Shown piece by piece: positions 1-10,507 of a stretch of 64,000 nucleotides of DNA (position 1 is the stretch's first letter; every line of letters begins with the position of its first letter). The stretch is from Pogonophryne albipinna (Eukaryota; Chordata; Actinopteri; Perciformes; Artedidraconidae), in assembly GCA_028583405.1 (NCBI GenBank), contig CM053252.1, positions 30,881,562 through 30,945,561 on the forward strand, given 5' to 3'. Below the pieces are notes generated by a model, which worked only from the letters and a program-made list of their open reading frames with translations, was not told where the DNA came from and ran no database searches. The translations under genes and the position numbers were made by a program.

Positions 1-290
1 TATAGACTAATGCTAATAATAGTAATAGTATTAATAATTGTAAATGGCCATTGGTCACACCACCAGTTTGTTTTACTGTAAACTTGGAGGAAGCCTGCAT
101 GCAGAGCAGACTGCTGCTGCAGCACGCTACACACCGACCCCGCCCCCACCCCCCCTCTCCCTCACACGTGCGACTAAAGATGAACAAAGCGGCAGGTAAA
201 AAGAGTTCCTCCTCGTGGAACTACTTCGAACTTACAATTCCAAAGGAAGTTAAATGCAAGCTCTGCGAAAAGACGTTGGTCTATCACAGC

Positions 291-2178
291 TAGGGTTGGG
301 TACCGAGACATTTCGATTCCAACGGCATCATTTGAAATGTGAATTTCGGTTCCGCTTTTCGATGCCTGAGGAAATGTTTCTCGCCGCTCTCCGTAGCCTA
401 CTGTATGACTGCGGCGGGGTGGGAAATGTAGCGTTGTACCTACACTTCCTACAGCGTAACCATGTTCACCTAGGGCGCCAGATCTGTGGAGGCGCTGCGC
501 TGACAACTCTGGGAGAAAAAAAAAATGTTTTGACCGTTGGTGCTTATCCTAATGTTCGGCCTTGATGTAACAACATTCATAATTATGTAAATGTAACACC
601 CTTTTCACCCCGGTTACACTTTTAATTTGCCTTGCACGATGGGCGCTGTAAGTGATGAAAATGGGGGATGGTGGCTTATCTGGCATCCGCAGCTCACAGC
701 CAAAGTGCGAGTGAGCGAGGGAGAAAGGGAGGGTGCACCGGTACGCGCTGTTGTTATTAGCATCTGGTGCTAGCTGCTCTAACGGAAGAAGAAGAAGATG
801 TTTCTACAATGATGTGGAGGGAGAGTCCTCTCCAGTCGGACTGAGTGACTGATGACTACAGCTCAGTGAGGTAAAGGACTGTGTTTAGATAGTTCACTTT
901 AGTCTAAGTTATCTCAGTGGGTCTCAAACGTTTTGATCACAATGGCACTCCTTTATAATTATTGGGATAAAACAGGTTTGAAATCATTCCAATGTATACT
1001 ATAGGACAGTAAACCAGACATATCGTTTTAAACTGGAGAGATAAAAACATATGCATAAATAAAATAGTAAAATAAGAATTAACAACAAAAATAAAATATG
1101 TTACATGTATTTGTTATTGGCTATGGTAGGTTATTGGTTATGTTCGCATACTTATTTAATTATTAAAATGTAAACCGATCTTTTTCATATGGGTGTTTAG
1201 AGTTGTACCCTCTAGATCTAGTAATTCTGCTTAAAGTGCACCAGATTGAAGCATTTTACTTTAAAATGTTCAAACATTTCTTCCAAGTATGCCTAGGTTG
1301 ACCAGATGTCCCGCTTTGCGCGGGACTACACAGCATTTTCACGACTTTTGGTGGGTCCCGCAAATTGAGACGATGTCCCGCATATTTCATTTTGATTGGC
1401 TAAAACGCTTTTCTTAAAATCAGATTTAAAAAAATCTGTTTCTGCTGTGATGGACACAACTGAAAGCTATTTTATTTTATGTATTATGTTTTTGTTCCCT
1501 CCTGGCCAGTTTTGATTTGTACTTATGGTTTTATTTTATCTATTAATTTATGTTGTGCCTAATTTTACAGGTAATACACTAGTTGAATTAGGAAGATGCA
1601 TTTCTAAACATTTGAAGTGAATAATGCCTGCTGCCTTGGTTAGCCTTAGTTTACTTTAATGACTTTCTGTCATTGTCTATTGGATGCTGTTGAATAAACC
1701 AAATGAAACAGAATAGCAATAGAGATTTTTTTTTTCCCGGGGGGGGTGGGGTGCTGTTGAGAGGGTGTCCCACATTGTCCCACACAAACATACTCCTTGT
1801 CCCACATTTGGTTTGTTGGGACCTGGTCACCCTAGGTAAGCCTGAGAAGGCAGATATGCTTGTTTTTCTCAACAAGAACTGTTCTTTAAAAGTTGGATTG
1901 TTGCACTGTTGTAGCTTCAGTGGTTCTCAGGTTACAGTTACATAGCAGTGAATATAAACAGACTGATTAATGAGAATATTAAACTATAAATATAAATATA
2001 AACTAACCTGTGTAAAAGTTTCTCGAATAAATGTAATTTTTTTGGTGGAAGAAGCATGTATCATTTTTTTACCCTACCCCTCAAAGAATCGGAATTGAGA
2101 ACCGTTAAGAACCGGAATCGAAAAGTAGAATCGGAATCGGAATCAGAATCGTGGAAATTCAAACAATACCCAACCCTA
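291..2178. mobile_element. Non-autonomous hAT element with 8-bp TSD
   Basis: The 8-bp target duplication ATCACAGC occurs at 283-290 and again at 2179-2186. Termini are TAGGGTTGGGTA at 291 and its reverse complement TACCCAACCCTA ending at 2178. Subterminal sequence is rich in CGGAATCGGAATC-type words at the right end. No transposase is visible inside, so it depends on a partner. Length is 1,888 bp, of which 541 bp is a further nested element. An 8-bp TSD with TAGGG-type ends is the hAT hallmark. Confidence 0.85.
1294..1834. mobile_element. hAT-like MITE nested inside the 291-2178 element
   Basis: Ends are TAGGTTGACCAGATGTCCC at 1294 and the reverse complement of TAGGGTGACCAGGTCCC ending at 1834. 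The flanking octamers AGTATGCC (1286-1293) and GGTAAGCC (1835-1842) match at six of eight positions, which fits an aged hAT target duplication. The interior is noncoding and includes repeated TGTCCCACA words near the right end and a G-run at 1740-1752. Length is 541 bp. Confidence 0.65.
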
Positions 2179-2458
2179 ATCACAGCTCAACCTCAACAAT
2201 GCATTCGCATTTGAGTGCGAAGCACGCCAACGAGGTTACAGAGAAAGACGCAGCACAGCCGGCCATTACCAACTTCACTTCAAGGCCACGTCGTTGTGAT
2301 GACATGTGTGCAGGTGAAATAACTGCACTAATCACCAATATGATAGTGAAGGACATTCTGCCAATACGTTTCGTGGAAGGAGGGGGTTTCCTTAAGCTTA
2401 TGGCAAGCGTGGAACCAGAGTACAGGGGGGCCAACAAACAACAAACAAAATAAACGAC

Positions 2459-2493
2459 AAATAAACCAACATCAACATGATGTTGGTTTATTT
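2459..2493. repeat. Perfect 16-bp inverted repeat (hairpin)
   Basis: The arm AAATAAACCAACATCA (2459-2474) is followed after three bases by its exact reverse complement (2478-2493). It lies just after the truncated transposase and may be a transcription-end or transposon-internal hairpin. Its function is unknown. Confidence 0.8.
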
Positions 2494-2561
2494 TTTGTTA
2501 TTTTCTAAAGTGCCTGCCATTGCCTTTATTTGAAGATGCGCGATGCACGCACAATTTATTT

Positions 2562-2625
2562 ATTGCAATGCTGCTATTATTAATAATACAGGCTAGAGTC
2601 TGTATTAATAATAGCATTGCAATAA
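2562..2625. repeat. Imperfect inverted repeat near hAT right end
   Basis: The left arm, ATTGCAATGCT(GCT)ATTATTA plus an ATA duplication, pairs with CTGTATTAATAATAGCATTGCAAT. The two small insertions in the left arm are the only breaks. Probably a transposon subterminal structure. Confidence 0.65.
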
Positions 2626-2696
2626 TCGATTATTATTCGCCAGGGCTGCCGAATAATCGATTTTGATCATAGTCAGTTTCTGGCAACCCTAGATGT

Positions 2697-3130
2697 CACA
2701 CCTAGGTGTGATATCACACGTAGGTGTGAGATCCTTTGATGTGAGGGGTGAGGTGTAATCACACGTAGGTGTGAAATGCCCCCCTGTGTAGCGCCTTTGT
2801 TGTCTAATCCTTTGATGTGAGGGTTGAGGTGTTATAACAGGCAGGTGTGATTTCACACCGGCGTGTTATAAGCCTCTGATGTTAATCTAGGTGTTGATTA
2901 AGGCAGTCTCTTTGAAGTTGTGCGTGAGACTGTCTCGACCATTTCCCCTCACAGCCCTTTGTTGTCTAATCTAATTAGCCTTTGATGTCTGTCCTTTGAT
3001 GTGAGGGTTGACGTGTTATAACAGGCAGGTGTGATTTCGCACCGGCGTGTTATAAGCCTCTGATGTTAATCTAGGTGTTGATTAAGGCAGTCTCTTTGAA
3101 GTTGTGCGTGAGACTGTCTCGCCCCCGTCC
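2697..3130. repeat. CACACCTAGGTGTG palindromes and a 130-bp direct repeat
   Basis: Self-complementary CACACCTAGGTGTG and variants (CACACGTAGGTGTG) occur four times between 2697 and 2780. A 130-bp unit then occurs twice, at 2808-2937 and 2992-3121, with two substitutions seen by eye (GAGG/GACG and TCAC/TCGC). Each unit holds a smaller inverted repeat, AGGTGTGATTTCACACC-like. No ORF is present. It resembles transposon subterminal repeats or a small satellite. Confidence 0.7.
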
Positions 3131-4190
3131 CCTCACACCCCCGGCCTCTCCCCCTTTCTCCACCCCTTCCTGTCACACACTATGAGGCCAGAAGATAGTG
3201 GGGGTGGAGTTAGGTGAAAAAAGAAAGAAATACGCTCAAACTAAATAAACAGCCATTAATTTTCACTCACTAAGTCACCTAAAACTTTTATTGTCCTTTC
3301 TAAAAAAAAAAAAAAAAAATTAAATGATTTGTGCTTGCTAAGGATGTCTCTTTTTAAGTTTTGTGAGACTGTTAACTAATGTTTACTAACTACAAGGAAG
3401 TATCTTTTTATGAAGAGGGTATTCATATTAAGGTTTTTTATTTAGGTTTTAATATGATTGGTGATAACTAAGGATGTTCTCTTAAGTTGTATGGCTTGTG
3501 AACTAATGTTTAAGTACTTTATTAACTACATGGGAGTCTCTTTGAAGAGGGTAATAATAATTTCAAAAGATCTTAATGACGCCTTGATATTGTCTTTTTT
3601 TATTGTTTAATTACTTCACACGACTATAAGGAAGCCCAATATGAAGTTATGTGAGGTTGTATTGGGGTAATATTAGAATTTGCTGTATGCAAAAAAAAAG
3701 AGACGTTTTTAAATATGTTTTTCTGCTGTATTCACTCCAGGGCGGATCCAGTGGGGCAGAACAAAGAACACTTAAAATACCTAGAATTAAGAGTGTTGAG
3801 GGAAATTAAGATATAGGAACATTCTAGAGTCTTTTTTAGGCCTTATGATTCATTCCCTGTGGAAAGTGAGTATATTTAAACTGTATGTGTTGTATTTAGC
3901 TTATTTTTAAAATCAAATATGTGTTTTTATGTGTAAAGTATCCAAAATAACATTTATATACTTACTATTCCTAATTACTAGTACCCTCAGTTAACCATCC
4001 CGACGACAGATCTGTACCGAGTGAAAGCGGCCCTCCTCTGGAGTTTGCACACCCCTGGCCTTCTGCACCAAGGGATGGTCTGCATGTGATCTCCAGCGAC
4101 CTCTTCACACACCATCCCTTCGAGAGCCAGACATACTCAGCCCCTTTTCAACGCCCCCCTGCAGCCACTCAGGGGTGAAACCCCCATACC
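3131..4190. other. AT-rich noncoding stretch
   Basis: No coding region, terminal repeat or RNA gene could be supported. It contains a poly(A) run at 3302-3319 and several TAAGGATGT/GTGAGACTGT echoes that suggest decayed repeats. Confidence 0.5.
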
Positions 4191-4821
4191 GAATGTCAGT
4201 CACTGGGTAACACTTTTTATTTTCTTAAAGACTGTGACTCTAAAAGGCAAGTTTGTGATTTTAACACTTATTTACCGACACTAGGCAGATTTTGGCTTTT
4301 TTCTCTTTTCTTGTGTTACTAAGATACTTTTAGATACACTTTGATGTATGCAACACTTAACAACTGGTAGAATATGAAGTAGTGTGTAAGGAATTCGGTT
4401 TCTTCTAATGGCCTAGGCAGATTTTGGCTTTTTTCTCTCTGCTACCAAGATACTTTTTAGATACAGTTTGTTGTCTGAAAACTTTACAACTGGTAGAATG
4501 TCAGTCACTGGGTAACACTTTTTATTTTCTTAAAGACTGTGACTCTAAAAGGCAAGTTTGTGATTTTAACACTTATTTACTGACACTAGGCAGATTTTGG
4601 CTTTTTTCTCTTTTCTTATGTTACTAAGATACTTTTAGACACACTTTGAGGTATCCAAAACCTTAAAACTAGAAAATGAAGTACATTGTCTGAATAGATT
4701 TTCTTTAAAGGCACTTTGATTTTAACGCTATTTCGGTAGAACAATCCAGTTTTTGTTAACATCAAGGCTTTTTTCTCTTTTCTTGTGTTACTAAGATACT
4801 TTTAGATACACTTTGATGTAT
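4191..4821. repeat. About 305-bp tandem repeat, interrupted by the LTR element
   Basis: The unit starting GAATGTCAGTCACTGGGTAA at 4191 recurs at 4496. Shorter partial copies (GGCTTTTTTCTCTTTTCTTG) recur at 4414 and 4768. The last unit is cut after CTTTGATGTAT at 4821 and resumes at 17595 with GTATGCAACACTTAACAACTGG, exactly as in the uninterrupted copy at 4347. Confidence 0.8.
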
Positions 4822-5402
4822 TGTTAGAAATTAAAATCAATGTTTAATAGCATAATGTAGCTTAAACATACGGTCAGTTTAAATGCTATTTTATTCTGGA
4901 AAAAAACGGAAGTTCTCAATACCAAGCTTTTATTCTGAAAATCCTTCATGACGACATCCGGGACTACCGTCCATTGGTATCATTAAAGTGGCTATTGACG
5001 CCGTTAACATGTATTACATATAAAGTTATGAAAGAGATAAGGAGGAGAAAAGGCATGTGGAAGTAAGCAATGAATGTAAAATGTCGAAATCATCTGTTTA
5101 ACGCGATATCGGACACAGGAGAACGAGGGGGGAAAGTCCCCTACGTCACTACAGCTCACAGAGAGGAGGAGCGAACAGCCAGCAAGCGGGAAAGACGAAG
5201 GCTTGTGAGCTCTCTTCTGCACGGCCAGCACCTGGGAGAGGAAGCTGCAGCCTTTCTCTCCTGACTGAACAATATCCTGTTTGTAACATAACCGCGCCTT
5301 TATTTTTAATTAAAGTACCAATTTGACACCATCTCAGAGTCTCCATTTAGTTTCCTTTTTAAGCTTCTCTCCTGGACGCGAGAATAACCAACACAGATAA
5401 CA
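4822..5402 (+). repeat. 5' LTR of element 1
   Basis: 581 bp, TG...CA, matching 17026-17594. Compared by eye, it has an extra 11-bp block near 4872 and one extra A in an A-run, plus about three substitutions. Contains a TATAAA-like word near 5019 and an AATTAAA-type word near 5309, plausible promoter and polyadenylation signals. Confidence 0.9.
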
Positions 5403-7525
5403 ATTGGGACCAGCCGACGTGATTTTCGTAGGACCGGGAGAGACTAACAACCAGCTGTTTGACGGGGACGCGGCGTCCGTTCAGACACACAACGAGCTCG
5501 AAAGACTTGGTAAGAGGAAACCTGTTATGTCGAATTCCTCATAGTTTATGCAGGACAATGTTAAATGTGTGTGTCTGACGGAGGCCAGCGGATCCTGAAA
5601 ATAGCTGTGCATTTAATGTTAAAACAACCAAATGTATAACAATAAGAATGATATACCTTGGGGCGTTGCTTTGTCACAAGCAGGGTGAGTTCAAATTTCT
5701 TCTTTTTCTTACATTTAACCCTGCATGCTATTAATTTGTGTGTGTGTGTTGTATTTTAAATATAAATGTGTGTGTGGTCATTGTACTTCGGGTAGGTGTC
5801 TTGTTGGGTTTTCATGTAGGTGTCTCTTGTTACGTTAGTAGTTAGTTAGCCTATGACGTAAGGATATATAAGTCCATTTAACGATTATTGTTAAGATCTA
5901 TGGGACATAGCGAATTGGTTAAGGACCAAGTAAATGAAAACCAACAAGGCATAGCGAATCAACTTAGGGTTGAGTAACTGAAGACAGTGCTGGTCGAAAA
6001 CAGTTGAGAACTGTTTTAAAAAAGTCCTTTTTGAGAAAAAGGCTTGATTAAGGTGTAAGCCTTTATCAGTGGTCATAACTGTTCTATTTTCAACCAAGAT
6101 ATTGCGGGTGGAATACGGTATTTGGAGTTACAGCAGCATTACGTTAAATTGACGACGGTCATTTAATAGTCGCTGATAGGTTTCCATATTACTCCCACCT
6201 AACGTGTCTAAATGGCATCAGTTGACCAATAGTGGACTATAAAGTCAAATAATACGTAGATAGGTTTATAGCTTATGCGTAAGGGTTCCTAACTTTAAGT
6301 GATGATATCAATAAGATAAAGCCCATTTTTTCATAGTAAACTAGATAGAAATGTTATTTTAAACTGCAGTGTTGTTTTGTGTTGAATTTTCTAGACTAAA
6401 AATCACCCCGCCATTATTTAAACTCCCCTGTGAGAGCCATGAGGTGTGTTTTCAAATCCCTTTGTTCTTCAGGTTAAAGGTTGGAAAATCAGTTGCCATC
6501 TTGTTTTGCCCTCATGTTGAAAATAAGCCACACGGCAGTCGCCATTTCGTGAAATGCTAATTGAAAGTACTCTGTTTGTTTTTACACACTCAGTCGCACT
6601 CACATGAGGCTAGGCACTCCATATTGAGAAGGACAAATCATATTTCTTGGCAGAGTTGGAACTATAAAATAGACAGGTTATCTTACCGTGGGAAGTTTGG
6701 TATTTGTAGGAGTCTGGTTTTGGAAGTATTCTTGTTTGCAAGTGCGTATTGGCGGTTTTTTTAATATTCTTGTTTGCAAATGTGTTTTGGCGGTTATGTG
6801 CTGTGTTGTTTAACCATATTCTAATTTTCTTCCCATTTTTAAGGAAATAAGCTTCTTCTTGTTAAAAAAAGGTCAGTTTTGCAACAGCTATCCCTAGTGG
6901 ATTGAGCTGGAAATTACAACAGCGCACTCTGCTGGTAATACAGAATTATTACAAAGATACTATAACATTTTGAAGCTTGATTTTAAGTGTTATGAATGAA
7001 CACATGTGCCAATCGCCAGGATAGAATTACAAAGTGGTTTCTAATTAAAAGATGAGAAACTTTACATAATAGACTTTCAAACTAGACTGTAGAATATTCA
7101 AACACCAATTTATTGAAGCTAACACAAGTTATGGCATTTGCATAATTCCATACACGTCGGTATGCACTGTACACACTGGATTTAGATTTTCACCCGATTT
7201 CTATTTTCATATTTCAAAAGTCAAAACCATACACTGTACAATTTTTATTTTAACATTTCAGATTTTAAAATTTGCATAATTTTTATCTTTTAATTTACTT
7301 TATTAATATTTTACAAAAAACTTAAATCATAATTTAAAAAAAACATCTATAACTTTTAAAAAACTTATTAAAAAAAACAACCCAGATTTAAAGTTAAGTT
7401 CGGATGACATAGGATATTATTTATCAGGAACGAAGGTGCTAGTCGGAGGATTAGTGTTTCAATCTTTGATAACTTAATAATATTCATTTGAATAGGAAGA
7501 GAGCATTGCACTGAAAGAAACTAAG
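5403..7525 (+). other. Leader region of element 1, no ORF recognised
   Basis: Between the 5' LTR and the gag remnant. It begins ATTGGGACCAGCCGACGTG, where a primer binding site is expected, but I could not match it to a tRNA 3' end. The rest is AT-rich with many stops. The gag-proximal 400 bp resembles the equivalent stretch at 34470-34860 of element 2 (shared words such as CATAATTTCATA... and GACATAGGATAT). Confidence 0.5.
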
Positions 7526-8308
7526 TTGAGACCAGACGCAGAGCCAGGCTCAACTGCAGATATCAAGGAAAGGGTAAAAATCAGATCAGATGCTTTAACC
7601 TTTCCAATTAAAAGACAGAAGACATGGAACCAAATAGAGAAACTGTTGGAACAGTGGCAAACAAGAGGACTGATTCCAGCAGATGATCAACCTGGACCAA
7701 CAAAAGCCCATAGAAGAGCAGTACTCGACTATGAGCACGAACAATGCCTACAACAGCTAAATATATGGAGGGAAGCTGAAGAAAGATTTATAAGAGTTAC
7801 AAGTCTGATACTCCATCTGGAATATGCCAGCCTATTGGCACACAGCATAAATGTGGTCCGAGTAGCAGACCTGCCACTGAGGGAAGACATAGCAGAAAAA
7901 ACAAAAGACACCATAGCTTGTAGGAACAAGACAAGGAGAAGGGAGGGGAAACTTCCAGAGAAGGCAGGGCAGACACCAACAACAATTCAAGCTCAGGAAG
8001 AACCAGAGAATGCAGGGCAGACACCTCAAACAGTTAAATCTCAGATAGTGCCAGAGAATCAGAACCAGAACCAACAACCAGGAGGTTTCCAAGGAGGCAC
8101 AGGCAGAAGACGTTTACGGTTTGAGGGATGTTACCATTGCAACCAAATGGGCCATTGGACCAGAGATTGCCCGCAACTACTAAAGCAACACCCACCACAT
8201 GCACCAAACAATGGCCCTCCATGCAGAAAACCAGGGGAGGTTTCCATGATGACAACGGAGGCAGGGGGTCCCAGAGATGTCAAAGACGAACAGGGGTGCC
8301 AAACATGA
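7526..8308 (+). pseudogene. Gag remnant of element 1 (matrix-like start joined to nucleocapsid)
   Basis: An open frame of about 260 codons without an in-frame ATG at the expected place; the region that holds the start codon in element 2 is deleted here. The N-terminus (TADIKERV..., then KRQKTWNQIEKLLEQWQTRG and DDQPGP) matches the 34877-37255 ORF of element 2. The capsid region present in element 2 is missing, and the frame passes directly to a glutamine-rich linker and a CCHC zinc knuckle (CYHCNQMGHWTRDC, near 8131-8172), normally used for genomic RNA packaging. With the start codon and capsid gone it is a broken gag. Confidence 0.7.
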
Positions 8309-9889
8309 CCCAAATGCCACTGACACCCTGGTATCAACCACAACAATGAGGAAGCTCAGAGGGCCAGACCACCAGGTGATGCATCTTCAGCGCAAGGGTA
8401 TTTTGAAAACCAGCTACATTGAGCCATATCTGTCACCACAGGAGGGAGAGGTTGAATGTTATTTAAAGAGATAGTGAGTAGCATATTGCATTTACAAATA
8501 AAGCATCCACAGAGTAGAACATTTAGCAGACTATTTTTGTAATTATGAGAAGGAAAGAGATTACGAGTGATGTTGTTCCCCTACACAGTAAACTATTGTG
8601 TCCACACAGCTAGTGAGGTCAAGACGACGGGTTTCCACCCAAAAAATATGAAGACGGAAACCTAGTACTCACCCAAGACGGAGGATCCTTACCAAGTCCT
8701 CCTGTTTACACCGACTGCATTTCAAGGGGCGGCGATACACCTGACGTGCAGCTGTTAAGACCTAAAAACAGAAACTCGATTCTGCTGTGGTGAAGTCTGG
8801 CTACAAAGGGAGGTGTCCGATAGGGTCGCTTGTCTCAAACCAGTGAAGAAGTCAACAAGAACCCAGCAGAACTAGAGAGTGACTGTTAGCGGGAGAACAG
8901 TGACGGAGCGACAGAGACTGGCACAACATTTTCCAGCCAGTACATAGATAGACCCCGTCAGAAGACCGGGACTGTGTTTAAATGGGAACTTCATTTATTG
9001 TTAGTGGAAGTGTAGTTTTTTAGTCAAACAATTATGTGATTTATGGAGTGAGATTACATTTTTCTCAAACACAATTTTATAATCGGTCTGAAGTATCTGT
9101 TTTAAGGCAATGAGCTGCAGATTAAATAACATAACACTGATTGAGAGCTTGGATGAAGAAGTTGTAGGGTTTTTACAACAGTTTCAAGAATCAGTTTTTA
9201 TTTATTTATTCTTGAGTAACTTTACTGATTTATAGTGTAGTGCCTAAGGCAATATCTCATTTTGAGTGAGGGGCACCAGCCCTTCATGCATGTCACCCTC
9301 TGTGAGAATAGTTTGTATTTTCCGTCTAGTTTAGAGAAATATTATTTTATCATATGTTTGTTCAGCAGTATCAAACAATCCTCTAATCCTAGAATTATTG
9401 AGACGCATTAGCGACACCAGGGGTATTGTTTTTCGCAACAATGATGCATAATACCAGGACAAAAGCCATTATTGAAATAAGTATTTTTTGTGCTAATGGC
9501 AGATTTTAGTGAATATGTTTTTATACCATCGGAAAACCATACATCATACGATATTTTTGTACGCCTTATGGGTACACGGAGAAGTTATATTTATATAATG
9601 CAACGTTGTGGGTTTTCCATGTCCTGTTCAGAATAGGGTAATCATTGCAATATTAATTGAGCATGTTATGCTCAAAGGAGGGAGTGTCATGATTATACAG
9701 ATATGTTGATTTCAGTGACGTTGTAGTTAATAAATAATAACATGGAGTTAATAATAGGTTTCGTAACGACAAAAGGTATGCCAAAGCTTGGGCCTTCTCC
9801 AAGGAGGGAGTGGTCCAGTTTTAGATATTAGACGCATAAAAGTAATGAATATGTCAGAACTCTGAGTAATATTATCCAAGTTTTGTCTA
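8309..9889 (+). other. Element 1 interior between gag and integrase remnants
   Basis: No protease or polymerase motif was found in any frame. It is AT-rich with scattered stops. The deleted pol must have lain here. Confidence 0.5.
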
Positions 9890-9990
9890 CACAGGCTAGG
9901 AAAGCTACAGAGATACCAGACGAGACACCAGAAGAGACTCCTGTTCGGCCAGGTGATTGGGTGAGGGTGAAAGTTCACAAAAGACAGTGA
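9890..9990 (+). pseudogene. Integrase C-terminal domain remnant
   Basis: A short open stretch encodes PGDWVRVKVHKR, the start of the SH3-like DNA-binding domain at the C-terminus of retroviral integrase, and then a stop. The same segment is intact in element 2 (GDWVNVKIHK, near 37070). The catalytic core is not present upstream. In the family this domain binds viral DNA ends; here it is a relic. Confidence 0.55.
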
Positions 9991-10354
9991 GCTGATCCCG
10001 GTGGACGGAACAGTGAGAAGTTGTAATGAACTTCACACGCGCTCCGGTTTAAAGGTAAAGAAAAAGGAGCAAATTGACACCACCTCACACATTGTCACCC
10101 TTCACTGGCAACTTCCAGAACATTATTGGGAGTTAGGACTGATTTGGCAGAGCTGGAACAAAACAATAAATAGAAATAAGATAAAGATAGAAACAGCTCA
10201 AAAGACGAATTGTCTTTATTTTTTTATTGATTGTCCACTAAAGTGAAAACCTATTTTTTGCTTTACATCTGAAAAAGAGTCCAATTTTTGTATACGTTAT
10301 TATAGTCCTCATTATTTAAATTCTGTAACTGACACAACCAGGGAGAAAATAGAG

Positions 10355-10507
10355 ATGATGTCAAGAACAAAGCCAAAGCAATTGTGGGGTCCCCTAGGGA
10401 TAAGAGTCAGAATAGCATTGTTGATTGTGCTCATTACACTTGGCACTTTTCTGGTTGGATGGGGAGTACAATATCAAGTAAGACATGGATCCATTAGTTA
10501 CTCATAG
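10355..10507 (+). pseudogene. Short ORF resembling an envelope leader
   Basis: A 50-codon frame opens with two ATGs, a basic/proline stretch, then a hydrophobic run IALLIVLITLGTFLVGW and a stop. A basic start followed by a membrane segment, placed after the integrase remnant, is what a retroviral env leader looks like. Another frame just downstream (near 10570) has an RAKRS furin-like word. Identification is inference from position and composition. Confidence 0.4.

Larger units (their letters stand above)
181..2431 (+). pseudogene. BED-finger hAT transposase N-terminus, split by an insertion
   Basis: The first half (from the ATG at 181) encodes a basic/serine start, WNYF, then CKLCEKTLVYHS: the first cysteine pair of a BED zinc finger. 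The second half, from 2179, encodes TSTMHSHLSAKH, the histidine pair, followed by RRCDDMCAGEITALITNMIVKDILPIRFVEGGGF, as in ZBED1-like hAT transposases. The two halves fit the same finger once the 1.9-kb insertion and one copy of its 8-bp target duplication are discounted. The RNase H-like catalytic core is absent, so this is a broken transposase with no expected transposition activity. Confidence 0.65.
1..2690 (+). mobile_element. ZBED-type hAT transposon relic, left end outside window
   Basis: Holds the two halves of a BED-finger transposase start (181-292 and about 2179-2431) and ends with a stretch containing AATAATCGAT motifs and ...GGCAACCCTAG near 2690, a hAT-like terminus. The left terminus is not visible, so the element probably starts before base 1. 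It is split by a second hAT at 291-2178. After the codons for VEPEYRG near 2431 the transposase is lost and hairpin-forming AT-rich DNA follows. Family assignment rests on the BED motif and the downstream ITNMIVKDILP stretch; the outer boundary is uncertain. Confidence 0.6.

Noticed and set aside
5004..5346. Short frames in both LTRs of element 1
   Set aside because: The same frames recur at 17196-17538 because the LTRs are duplicates; no domain and they overlap regulatory LTR sequence.
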